Shown here one piece after another: positions 1 through 6,881 of a DNA stretch of 14,288 bases (position 1 is the first letter of the stretch; each line of letters starts with the position of its first letter). The position numbers were made by a program, and so were the translations under genes. The stretch is from Neisseriales bacterium (GTDB lineage Bacteria > Pseudomonadota > Gammaproteobacteria > Burkholderiales > UBA11063), in assembly GCA_008017145.1 (NCBI GenBank), contig SSGY01000150.1:1-14288 (forward strand), given 5' to 3'. The notes under the pieces are model-generated. The model was not told the origin of the DNA. It worked only from the letters and a program-made list of their open reading frames with translations, and did no database searches.

Positions 1-3000
1 GCGTAGAATACATTGCCACTATTAACATAGTTACTCAAATTTACTGATGTTAATGGACTTACGTAATTAGTGGTAGTCGTACCATTAGTATATGCGATGG
101 TAGTCATGTCAACAGCTTTATTTATCTCTGATTTGGTTACAGTAGAAGCAATTCCAGAGATACGATTAGCACTCTCTGCCGGATTGACTGAAGTTGAAAT
201 TACTCCTCGTACTATTACATTTGATAGCTTATCTTCATCTGCCTCCCAAGATAAATCACCAACTAAACCACCAACTCTTGTTGCATTGCCTCCAGTAATA
301 TTAATTGTTGCATCAATATTAGACATTTTCATTCCTCTAGTTGCAGCAAAAGCACCTCCAATTTGTGATCCACCTGATTCAACCGTAATTTCAGCATCAA
401 CAATAATATTTTCAGCTATATATGATTCTGATTTGTAAAGACTACCAGATATACCTCCAGCACGTTCTTTTCCATTTACTTTAGAGTTTATACGAATATT
501 TTTCCAAATAGTCATACCTTCTGTGTAACCAGTTAAACCTCCAGTATAATCTTGAGCTTCAACATCAGAAATAACAGTTACTGATTCTATATTTACATAT
601 TTATAAGAGGTTCCAATTATCCCACCAAGATAACGTTTTGCTTTAACTTTAGAATTAAAATTACTATTCAGTAGAGTTAATTTACCATCTGCCCTGCCAA
701 CAAGTAATCCTGTACCATGGGGGTTTGTAGTATTAGCTTCACCTTGCAAGTTTAAATTTTTGATTATAACGTCCCGAGTAAGACCAAAGAACCCAGTATT
801 AGAATCAGAAGTATTATTAACATTTAATTTTGTAGTCTTGTAGCTCTGCCCATCAAATGTTGCATTCTTTAGTACCGCAACTGGAGTCCAATTACCCGTC
901 AATGCAATATCATTCTCAAGAATAAATAATTTCCCAGATGTATCACCTTTAAACGCATTTACAAGTTCAGTTTGATTGTGCATTGCTACCACTGTTGAAC
1001 CAACAGAGTAATCAGAAATAATTGCATTTTGAGTATTAATACCATTAGCCAATGTACTGAAGCTCACTAACAATTGTGCGCCAGGTACAAACATATTTTT
1101 AGGCAAAGATATCGTATTGATACAACTATCCTCATTGGTATCTGCTATCGTACATGGTGTAAGGGTAGCTCCAGTTATTGGATGTTTCAGGCTTGGCGTA
1201 ACAGTTATTGGATAGTTTTTAGCTGCGTTATCTAGTCCACTTATTGTAGATTGTATCTCAAACACATAGGTACTCTCCGTAGATGATGTTGCTTGTGTCG
1301 TATGCACAATATTTGCCCATAAACGGTTAAATTTCACATGCTTAGTATCCCCTTGTCCACGATACACACTATTGTTATAATTATAGCTATATGGTAGATC
1401 GAGTTTTAGAATCACACTATTTAGATTGCCATTGACTAAATTTGGTACCGCAAATAGGTCTGGATCAGGGATATCTATAGTTGCAGTACATTTAGCACCT
1501 AATTCAAGCTCAGAAGCTACCGCCCCATTTGGACAATCTGTATTCTTCAACGCACTACCTTGAGGCAAGTTACCAAGATCAATGTTAAATTTCTCTGCTT
1601 TTAAGCTACCATTATTGGTAAAGGTATAGGTTAAGTTGATAGTCTTATCATTATAAGCAGTAAAGCTCCATGGTGTGGTTTGGCTACCATCACCTGTAAC
1701 CTGAGTACCCGAGATTGCCACGCCTACTTCAATTTTTGGCTGTAGCGCAGCAGACGAGGCTACCTTAAATTTAGCACTACTTGATTCTGCAACTCCTGAA
1801 TAGAAATTATAAGCAGCTTTTAAACCAACATCAATTTGCGCTTGTTCATCTCTGGTTGGACCATAGGTTACTTTATATTGACAAAAACTATTTCCCGCAA
1901 TACTAGAGTTAGTTAGAGGACATGTCGTTGCATTAACAGGTGCTACTGCTAACCCATTAATTGCGAATGGAGTTACCAAGCTCACATTTACCGCTTGAGC
2001 TGCTAAATTTTCATCGGCAGCAAGAGTATTTCTTAATTCCCATGTTGCTGATTCTGAGTTTGATCCATTATTTAGAATCGAAAGATTAGCATTCCCGCTA
2101 ATAAGACTCCATACTAAGTTACCTGAAGTGGCTTTTGTTGCAGAATAAGTTAGACCTTGAGCACTTATCAATGAATGAGACTGTCCATTTTGATCTATAT
2201 ATTTAGCATTAATCACCAGATTAATTGATTTGCTACCATTAAAAGCTGCTGATGGTGCATACTTCACAATTAAAGTACAGCTCTCGTTAGCTGCCAGAGT
2301 TGCACCAGCTAAGTTACAACCATTTTCAGCCCCCTTTACCACTGTCAGTCCACTACTGCCTGCTGGGGCAAGATAATAGCTTATACCTTCTAGTGTACGG
2401 TTACCTGTATTCTTAATCGTTATCGTTGCTTCCCGGGTTTTACCACCAATTATCGCATTAGCTAAATTATTACTTGATTCAGTGAATGTCACACCCGCGG
2501 TCGCAGCTGCTACTTTATAACGTACATTGGTCTGTGCTGTATTATCTGTTGTACCATCTTTATAGGCTATTTTTACTGGTGCTTGTCCATTGTTAGAGCC
2601 TTTTATCTTCACTTTTACTTTACATGTATCATTAGCAACGAGAGTTGCTTCACAATTATTAGCTGCCGCGGCAGTGATTTCCAAGCCAGAATTAGCTTCA
2701 ACACTTGCGGCTATACTAGTCGCTTGTATATTTCCACTATTAAATACCGTTATCTCCGTACTAGACTCTGGATGGTTAATCTTTGCCCCATGGCTTAATA
2801 ACAAATGTGCTCCCTTAGCTACTTCTACCTTAGTATTTGCTTCCTGTACGGTTGCTGTTTTACCAGCTTTTATCCCTTCCAAGCGAGTAGATACTACCGC
2901 ACTAGTTCCCGATACTTTACCGCTTACTTGGTAAGTACAGCTGCTGCCTTTTTGATAGCCGTCGGTATTACAGATCAAGCTTCCGTTGCTCGCTTTGATA

Positions 3001-3557
3001 TCATCATAACTTTCACCTAAGACCACCGGAATCGATAAGCTATAGTTACCATCTTCAGTCACAATCCGGTCAACATCATTTAGCATCACGATTCCGCCAT
3101 TATTGCTACTCAGCTCTCCGCTTACCCGGATTAATTGCACTAATTTTGTGTTTGCACCAAGTTTGTCTTTTAGATTTACTTCCAGCTTAACATCAGCGCT
3201 ATGTGAAGTATGTGGTGTTAACTGTATCGAACAGCTGCCATTAGCCGATACCGTGCTACATGCCTGAGAGGCTACGCTTACCAGTTTACTATCTTTGCCT
3301 GTATCTAAATCAATAACTCGTACTGAGTCCAGAGTATATTTCTCTTTGCTGTAGTTGGTTAATTGTAATAAATAAGATGCAGCTGAGCTATTACTCGCAG
3401 GTAATACTCCTAGCTGATCTAGACGTACCGGATTTTCTAAAGTCACCGCTTCTTCAGCCGTTGGAACTGCTCCTGTTCCACCACTATTGCCAGTATTGCT
3501 ACATCCACTCAGAAGTAGCAATACCAGACTCAATGCTTTTAATTTATGATTTCTCAT
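1..3557 (-). CDS. Giant outer-membrane-type lipoprotein with Cys-pair beta-sandwich modules and GLUG repeats (3' end beyond window)
   Basis: Reading from the ATG at 3557 the minus strand stays open to base 1, giving 1185 complete codons with no stop, so the C-terminus is outside the window. The N-terminus is a lipoprotein signal: basic start, a Leu-rich core at residues 9-16, then L-S-G-C with the lipidated Cys at 19. Ser at +2 is not an Asp retention signal, so outer-membrane sorting is inferred. Beyond C19 the cysteines fall in seven close pairs: 100/109, 196/207, 302/312, 414/427, 546/559, 675/690 and 802/812. Their pattern (C, then L-x-A/G-N-x-S-C, then beta strand) resembles choice-of-anchor D / ASH-type immunoglobulin-like domains. 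From about residue 880 the protein becomes a GLUG-repeat region, probably a beta-helix. An AAGGA Shine-Dalgarno lies 12 nt before the ATG, a long spacing. Adhesion or surface display is likely, but the ligand is unknown. The lipoprotein call is firm; the domain names rest on motif recognition by eye. Confidence 0.85.
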   Translation of the reverse strand, partial: MRNHKLKALSLVLLLLSGCSNTGNSGGTGAVPTAEEAVTLENPVRLDQLGVLPASNSSAASYLLQLTNYSKEKYTLDSVRVIDLDTGKDSKLVSVASQACSTVSANGSCSIQLTPHTSHSADVKLEVNLKDKLGANTKLVQLIRVSGELSSNNGGIVMLNDVDRIVTEDGNYSLSIPVVLGESYDDIKASNGSLICNTDGYQKGSSCTYQVSGKVSGTSAVVSTRLEGIKAGKTATVQEANTKVEVAKGAHLLLSHGAKINHPESSTEITVFNSGNIQATSIAASVEANSGLEITAAAANNCEATLVANDTCKVKVKIKGSNNGQAPVKIAYKDGTTDNTAQTNVRYKVAAATAGVTFTESSNNLANAIIGGKTREATITIKNTGNRTLEGISYYLAPAGSSGLTVVKGAENGCNLAGATLAANESCTLIVKYAPSAAFNGSKSINLVINAKYIDQNGQSHSLISAQGLTYSATKATSGNLVWSLISGNANLSILNNGSNSESATWELRNTLAADENLAAQAVNVSLVTPFAINGLAVAPVNATTCPLTNSSIAGNSFCQYKVTYGPTRDEQAQIDVGLKAAYNFYSGVAESSSAKFKVASSAALQPKIEVGVAISGTQVTGDGSQTTPWSFTAYNDKTINLTYTFTNNGSLKAEKFNIDLGNLPQGSALKNTDCPNGAVASELELGAKCTATIDIPDPDLFAVPNLVNGNLNSVILKLDLPYSYNYNNSVYRGQGDTKHVKFNRLWANIVHTTQATSSTESTYVFEIQSTISGLDNAAKNYPITVTPSLKHPITGATLTPCTIADTNEDSCINTISLPKNMFVPGAQLLVSFSTLANGINTQNAIISDYSVGSTVVAMHNQTELVNAFKGDTSGKLFILENDIALTGNWTPVAVLKNATFDGQSYKTTKLNVNNTSDSNTGFFGLTRDVIIKNLNLQGEANTTNPHGTGLLVGRADGKLTLLNSNFNSKVKAKRYLGGIIGTSYKYVNIESVTVISDVEAQDYTGGLTGYTEGMTIWKNIRINSKVNGKERAGGISGSLYKSESYIAENIIVDAEITVESGGSQIGGAFAATRGMKMSNIDATINITGGNATRVGGLVGDLSWEADEDKLSNVIVRGVISTSVNPAESANRISGIASTVTKSEINKAVDMTTIAYTNGTTTTNYVSPLTSVNLSNYVNSGNVFY
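258..626 (-). repeat. GLUG-type glycine repeats within the lipoprotein
   Basis: Five Gly-Gly-hydrophobic motifs recur in the encoded protein at residues 978 (GGIIG), 1006 (GGLTG), 1034 (GGISG), 1067 (GGAFA) and 1096 (GGLVG). The spacings are 28, 28, 33 and 29 residues. Just before them are FDG (901-903) and GFFG (922-925), which usually precede GLUG repeats. The repeats are visible only in the protein; the DNA copies have diverged, so recent tandem duplication is unlikely. In known families such repeats form solenoid or beta-helix stalks of surface proteins. Confidence 0.7.
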
Positions 3558-3797
3558 CTTAATCTAATTTCCTTATAAGTTAAGTTTTAGTTAGGCAATC
3601 TTAAGTAACCTAAACCTTAGAATTTAAATACCATCTGCTCATTAAATTAAAATATCACTTTTACGCTTTAAGATTTTGACTTAAATTATTAAACTCACAT
3701 TTAAACTCTTGAGCAAACATGAATATTTAAAACACCCATATATTGGCAGCCAAGATTATATTTCTGCCACAGTACAAATTACTATCTGGGCAAAAAT

Positions 3798-3822
3798 TAC
3801 CACCCAATTTGATACCACCCAA
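3798..3822. repeat. Direct repeat TACCACCCAA x2, 15-bp period
   Basis: TACCACCCAA occurs at 3798-3807 and again at 3813-3822, separated by five bases. The C-rich repeat stands out from its AT-rich surroundings. It could be a tandem protein-binding site between the two divergent genes, but chance cannot be excluded. Confidence 0.4.
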
Positions 3823-3877
3823 ATTTTTAGGGTAGATATTAAATTAGTCAAACAAAAACATCAACAAATTAAATTAC

Positions 3878-3908
3878 AACTAATACATTACAAATCAATG
3901 TATTAGTT
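3878..3908. repeat. Perfect inverted repeat, 12-bp arms, 7-nt loop
   Basis: AACTAATACATT (3878-3889) and its exact reverse complement AATGTATTAGTT (3897-3908) flank ACAAATC. The arms are AT-rich and no T-run follows on either strand, so it is a poor intrinsic terminator. Its place between two divergent genes fits an operator or cruciform site better. Confidence 0.55.
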
Positions 3909-3989
3909 AATACAAAATTAGTATCCAATGATAAAAATGCTCTATAAAATTTAATTTTTGACAATTAAAAATAAGCAAAGTCAATATGA

Positions 3990-4005
3990 GTATAAAAATT
4001 TATAC
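3990..4005. promoter_or_regulatory. 16-bp palindrome, candidate operator of the regulator gene
   Basis: GTATAAA and its reverse complement TTTATAC flank a central AA. The site lies about 58 bp upstream of the TATAAT box at 4063, a position typical of an activator or autoregulatory site. An AT-only core gives some risk of chance, so the operator role is inference. Confidence 0.35.
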
Positions 4006-4041
4006 CAGTCCAAGTTATTTCTATGAAATCGAATAATGAAT

Positions 4042-4068
4042 GCATACACTATCAAAGATTGTTATAAT
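4042..4068 (+). promoter_or_regulatory. Candidate sigma70 promoter of the PAS-HTH regulator
   Basis: A consensus -10 box TATAAT is at 4063-4068, about 40 bases before the start codon. At 17-bp spacing the -35 position shows only a poor match to consensus, consistent with a promoter that needs an activator. An AGGA Shine-Dalgarno at 4097-4100 sits 7 nt before the ATG. Confidence 0.5.
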
Positions 4069-4107
4069 CATATTCTCTATCAATTTAGTAATTAACAGGA
4101 ATTAAAT

Positions 4108-4881
4108 ATGGCTTCTAATCTATCTGATAATATCTTTGCAGCTGCAGATATTAATGAGTATTTACGAAGTTTTACAATAATTTGTAACAGTAACAAACAT
4201 ATTGCTTACCTACAAGATCAAAATGATATTATCATTGCAATAAGTAATGAATTTAAACAAAAATTTGAGATTAGCGATGGAGATCAAATACTTAACCACA
4301 CCTTTGAAACTCAAGCTATTCCAAGATTAGAAACATACAAAAACATTGCTACTTTACTTAGCGCTCAAAATAAAGTAGTACGAGAAACTGGTCAAAAACG
4401 AATCTATATGGATGTTATTAACCATAATTTAACTGCAGATTTATTTGTGGTACATAAAATGCCTATATTTGATGCTAAACATAATTTTTTATGTATACAC
4501 GCTCAAATTCGGCAATATTCATTCGCCAGATTATTCAATATTGCTTCTAAAATGTATGACATCAAAGGCTTTCCAACAAAGAAAGAAGACTTTGTCCATA
4601 TTGAATTAACTCATGCTCAACGAATGGTACTTTACCTTTATGTACGCAATTATTCATATAAGGAAGTTTCAATTTGGTTACATTGCTTTGGATATAAAGT
4701 ATCAGCTGCAATGGTCAATAAAACCTTAGATCAACTAAAAACTATTTTTAAGGTTAGGGATAAGGAAGCACTGCGGGATATATCATTAAAGCTTGGCTAT
4801 GATACGGCACTTCCCGCAGGATTTATTCGTGATGGTTCTTACGATATTACGGATGATGTATTTGATTTATGGGTGGTATAG
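4108..4881 (+). CDS. PAS-like sensor with C-terminal LuxR-type helix-turn-helix, transcriptional regulator
   Basis: The 257-residue soluble protein has no membrane segment or signal peptide. Residues 20-135 alternate short strands and helices in the manner of a PAS sensor: an asparagine- and isoleucine-rich start, a middle with an E-T-G motif at 93-95 and a final strand ending near 135. Residues 166-226 resemble a LuxR/GerE helix-turn-helix: E-L-T-x-x-Q-R-x-V-L, a helix containing Y-K-E-V, then a recognition-helix region and a dimer helix (about 203-215). The 10-15 extra residues around F-G-Y-K-V make this a divergent version. It probably binds DNA in response to a small cytoplasmic signal; ligand and targets are unknown. 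The start is supported by AGGA 7 nt upstream. It diverges from the lipoprotein gene, which makes that gene a candidate target. Its stop is 3 bp from the convergent glycosyltransferase stop, with no terminator between. Confidence 0.7.
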   Translation: MASNLSDNIFAAADINEYLRSFTIICNSNKHIAYLQDQNDIIIAISNEFKQKFEISDGDQILNHTFETQAIPRLETYKNIATLLSAQNKVVRETGQKRIYMDVINHNLTADLFVVHKMPIFDAKHNFLCIHAQIRQYSFARLFNIASKMYDIKGFPTKKEDFVHIELTHAQRMVLYLYVRNYSYKEVSIWLHCFGYKVSAAMVNKTLDQLKTIFKVRDKEALRDISLKLGYDTALPAGFIRDGSYDITDDVFDLWVV

Positions 4882-4884
4882 ATT

Positions 4885-6516
4885 TTAATTTCTTTCCAGT
4901 AATATATAACGTTTACTATCAACTGGACGCTTAGCACTCCATGCAACGTGCCACCCTGGATAATTAATCGTCATATTACGCTCAACGCCAATTAAAGCCT
5001 GCTTGCATTCTCCAGCAGTAAAATCAGGCTCTGGTTTAAGATTGATGTCCGCATAATAATACCAGATCGCGTTTTGAATATTATTGTTACCATTAGTTGC
5101 GATACAAGAAGTAGTGTTACTTTTAAGGTAAACTCGGCTACTTTCCACCATATCTTTAAAGCTTAATACCGAGTTAAACCATGGTAAACAAAGAGACACA
5201 AACAGCACCAGCACAAAGGTACTCCCGCTTGCCCAGTTACTAACCATTTCTCGCCCGCGAATTTGTTTGCGGGTAATCATAAACAACCAGATTCCACTAA
5301 TCAATACTGCCAGAGCTAATTGCCATGCATTAAACTGAAATACATAATCTGGAGCAAAAAACTGAGCTTTACCAAATAAATCCGCAGGCCATCCAAAATT
5401 AAGTGCAATATATAGCGCCGTAATAACGAGACCAGCTAATCCAAAGGTAAAAATACAAAACCAATTCATCAGTGAAACAATACTAATACGAATTGAGTCA
5501 ATTTCAACTGACGCAAGCAAGACAAATGGAATTATTATCGGAAAGATTTTGGCTTCTTGTTGTTGTCCGCTCAGACATGCAAAACCAAACAACATAACAA
5601 TAAACAAAACACTCGCGCCCAGAATTTTATCGGCAAAAATCCGCTTACGGCGTTTATAAATTGTCCATAAAACCAATATCCAACTGGGGATTATATACCA
5701 AAGTAAGGTTTGGAGATAAAAGCCAATTCCACTAAGCCATAACAATGGATGGTATACAATAAATGCTGTATAACGCGTTTTCCACTGTAAGAAAAATTCA
5801 TGATCAACATTATTTAGCTGCCAAGCATAAGAGAAAAAAATTAAAGCAAATAATGCAATCCCTGAAAGGGTGGTTATATAATAATTGCTATTACGCCATT
5901 CACGATTTAGAAATGGTAGAACTATCAACATTAGCAGCGCGATGACCAAAAATTCACCAGTGAAATTAAGTGAAATAAAAATTAGACCAACTGATAGCAC
6001 CCAACCAGAAATACCCGGGCGCTCTTGAGACTGCTGTAAAGCAGCAAAATATAGTGCAAAGCCAAGAAGTATGACAAGATTAGGAGCCAGTTGATAGGCG
6101 TTATTGATGAATCCAATAGTACTAATTAGTATCATTACGACACTGCGACCATTTTTGAATGCCAAAAGTCCAGAACCAATTCGCCCCATTAAAACAATTA
6201 CGGCAAAAATAATTACTGAATTAATCAAGCGTACCGCATTTACAATGTTGCTGAAATCAAAAATTTTAATAATCAAAGCATAAAGCCAGAAGTAAAATGG
6301 CTGGAGATCTAAATAAGGTGTGCCTTTGGCGATATACGGAACTAACCAAGAATTGCTTGTAATCATGCTTTTAACTACAGCGACTACAAATGGTTCGTAT
6401 GGTTCCCATGGTTCATGGAAGAAAGTTGCGCCACCGATCCAGATTAAGACCATGATGATTAGCAACCAAGGACGATCTTTACGACGTGGTTTGGGATTGG
6501 GAGTATAGGTTAACAT
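4885..6516 (-). CDS. ArnT/PMT-like polytopic membrane glycosyltransferase
   Basis: The protein has about 12 hydrophobic segments from residue 17 onward and a soluble, presumably periplasmic C-terminal part of about 100 residues with two Cys. This is the layout of GT-C enzymes of the ArnT/PMT group, which move a sugar from a polyprenyl-phosphate donor to lipid A, lipid or protein. The first periplasmic loop has the family outline: a Pro/Glu segment, then W-L-V-P, G-x-P-Y, and Q-P-F-Y-F-W-L where ArnT has K-P-P-L-Y-Y-W-L. The family's D-E pair reads Y-E here and the Lys before the Pro-Pro is not retained, so substrate use is uncertain. I start at ATG 6516. A TTG at 6546 would add 10 residues, but it lies at the edge of the rpmE terminator hairpin. 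Neither start has a good Shine-Dalgarno. The family is fairly sure; the substrate is not assigned. Confidence 0.7.
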   Translation of the reverse strand: MLTYTPNPKPRRKDRPWLLIIMVLIWIGGATFFHEPWEPYEPFVVAVVKSMITSNSWLVPYIAKGTPYLDLQPFYFWLYALIIKIFDFSNIVNAVRLINSVIIFAVIVLMGRIGSGLLAFKNGRSVVMILISTIGFINNAYQLAPNLVILLGFALYFAALQQSQERPGISGWVLSVGLIFISLNFTGEFLVIALLMLIVLPFLNREWRNSNYYITTLSGIALFALIFFSYAWQLNNVDHEFFLQWKTRYTAFIVYHPLLWLSGIGFYLQTLLWYIIPSWILVLWTIYKRRKRIFADKILGASVLFIVMLFGFACLSGQQQEAKIFPIIIPFVLLASVEIDSIRISIVSLMNWFCIFTFGLAGLVITALYIALNFGWPADLFGKAQFFAPDYVFQFNAWQLALAVLISGIWLFMITRKQIRGREMVSNWASGSTFVLVLFVSLCLPWFNSVLSFKDMVESSRVYLKSNTTSCIATNGNNNIQNAIWYYYADINLKPEPDFTAGECKQALIGVERNMTINYPGWHVAWSAKRPVDSKRYILLERN

Positions 6517-6548
6517 TGGGTAACTACTTGCACAATTAGATTCCAAAT

Positions 6549-6577
6549 AAAATAGGTAGCTTTAAGCTACCTATTTT
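6549..6577 (-). terminator. Palindromic hairpin terminator after rpmE
   Basis: Two perfect 14-base arms (AAAATAGGTAGCTT and its complement) surround a single central base, 19 nt past the rpmE stop. On the minus strand the stem ends in TTTT followed by ATTT, a modest U-rich tail. The site is nearly symmetrical and could work in both directions. It lies directly before the glycosyltransferase gene. Confidence 0.75.
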
Positions 6578-6595
6578 AACATAAGCAAAGTATAA

Positions 6596-6820
6596 TTACT
6601 TAGCTGCTCTTTGACCAAACATTCCATATTTTTGACGGAATTTGTCCACGCGACCAGCGCTATCTACTAAACGTTGTTTACCAGAATAGAATGGGTGACA
6701 TACTGAGCAAACCTCAATATGTAATGCGTCTTTAGCTAGAGTAGATTTAGTAACAAAAGAGTTACCACAACTACATGTAACAGATACTTCTTTATATGAA
6801 GGATGGATGTTTTGTTTCAC
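6596..6820 (-). CDS. rpmE: 50S ribosomal protein L31, zinc-binding type
   Basis: The 74-residue protein is full length for L31 and opens with the typical K-x-x-I-H-P. Zinc ligands are visible as C16-x-C18 and C38-x-x-C41, followed by H-P-F-Y-S-G-K-Q, so this is the zinc-containing (C+) form that also serves as a ribosomal zinc store. The basic C-terminus (R-V-D-K-F, then R-Q-K-Y) binds rRNA in the family. The start is GTG, supported by AAAGG 8 nt upstream. It has its own strong promoter immediately upstream and a hairpin terminator downstream, so it is mainly monocistronic. No zinc-repressor site is evident beside the promoter. Confidence 0.96.
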   Translation of the reverse strand: MKQNIHPSYKEVSVTCSCGNSFVTKSTLAKDALHIEVCSVCHPFYSGKQRLVDSAGRVDKFRQKYGMFGQRAAK

Positions 6821-6851
6821 AACAGTTACCTTTCAAAAGAATATGGGCTGG

Positions 6852-6880
6852 ATTATACCAGAAGCAACCGACTTATGCAA
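6852..6880 (-). promoter_or_regulatory. Strong sigma70 promoter of rpmE
   Basis: On the minus strand TTGCAT (6875-6880) and a consensus TATAAT (6852-6857) are separated by exactly 17 bases. A TG one base before the -10 box makes it an extended -10 promoter. The promoter begins directly after the murJ stop codon. The expected transcript start is near 6845, giving a leader of about 25 nt that carries the Shine-Dalgarno. It is the best promoter in the window. Confidence 0.85.
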
Positions 6881-6881
6881 G

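Larger units (their letters stand above)
3558..4107. other. Divergent intergenic region, 550 bp, probable regulatory DNA
   Basis: This very AT-rich stretch separates the leftward lipoprotein gene from the rightward regulator gene. No convincing gene is present. It holds a short direct repeat (TTAAACTC at 3689 and 3701), a longer direct repeat at 3798-3822, a 12-bp-arm inverted repeat at 3878-3908, a 16-bp palindrome at 3990-4005 and a TATAAT box at 4063-4068. I could not place a convincing promoter for the lipoprotein gene. The length and repeat density suggest regulatory DNA, which is inference. Confidence 0.5.

Noticed and set aside
70..3020. Several plus-strand open frames of 60-120 codons opposite the lipoprotein gene
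   Set aside because: They lie on the opposite strand of one uninterrupted minus-strand frame that has a lipobox and domain repeats; their products are low-complexity and lack ribosome-binding sites.
3661..3720. 19-codon minus-strand frame (ATG to TAA) upstream of the lipoprotein gene
   Set aside because: Too short to judge, no clear ribosome-binding site, and expected by chance in this base composition.
3709..3906. 65-codon plus-strand open frame in the intergenic region
   Set aside because: It begins with TTG without a Shine-Dalgarno, encodes a Gln/Ile/Lys-rich product expected from AT-rich DNA, and ends inside the inverted repeat. No recognisable family.
4771..4819. 8-bp inverted repeat CTGCGGGA / TCCCGCAG inside the regulator gene
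   Set aside because: The arms are 33 bases apart within coding sequence and no U-run follows, so neither terminator nor operator is supported. It could be a weak mRNA hairpin.
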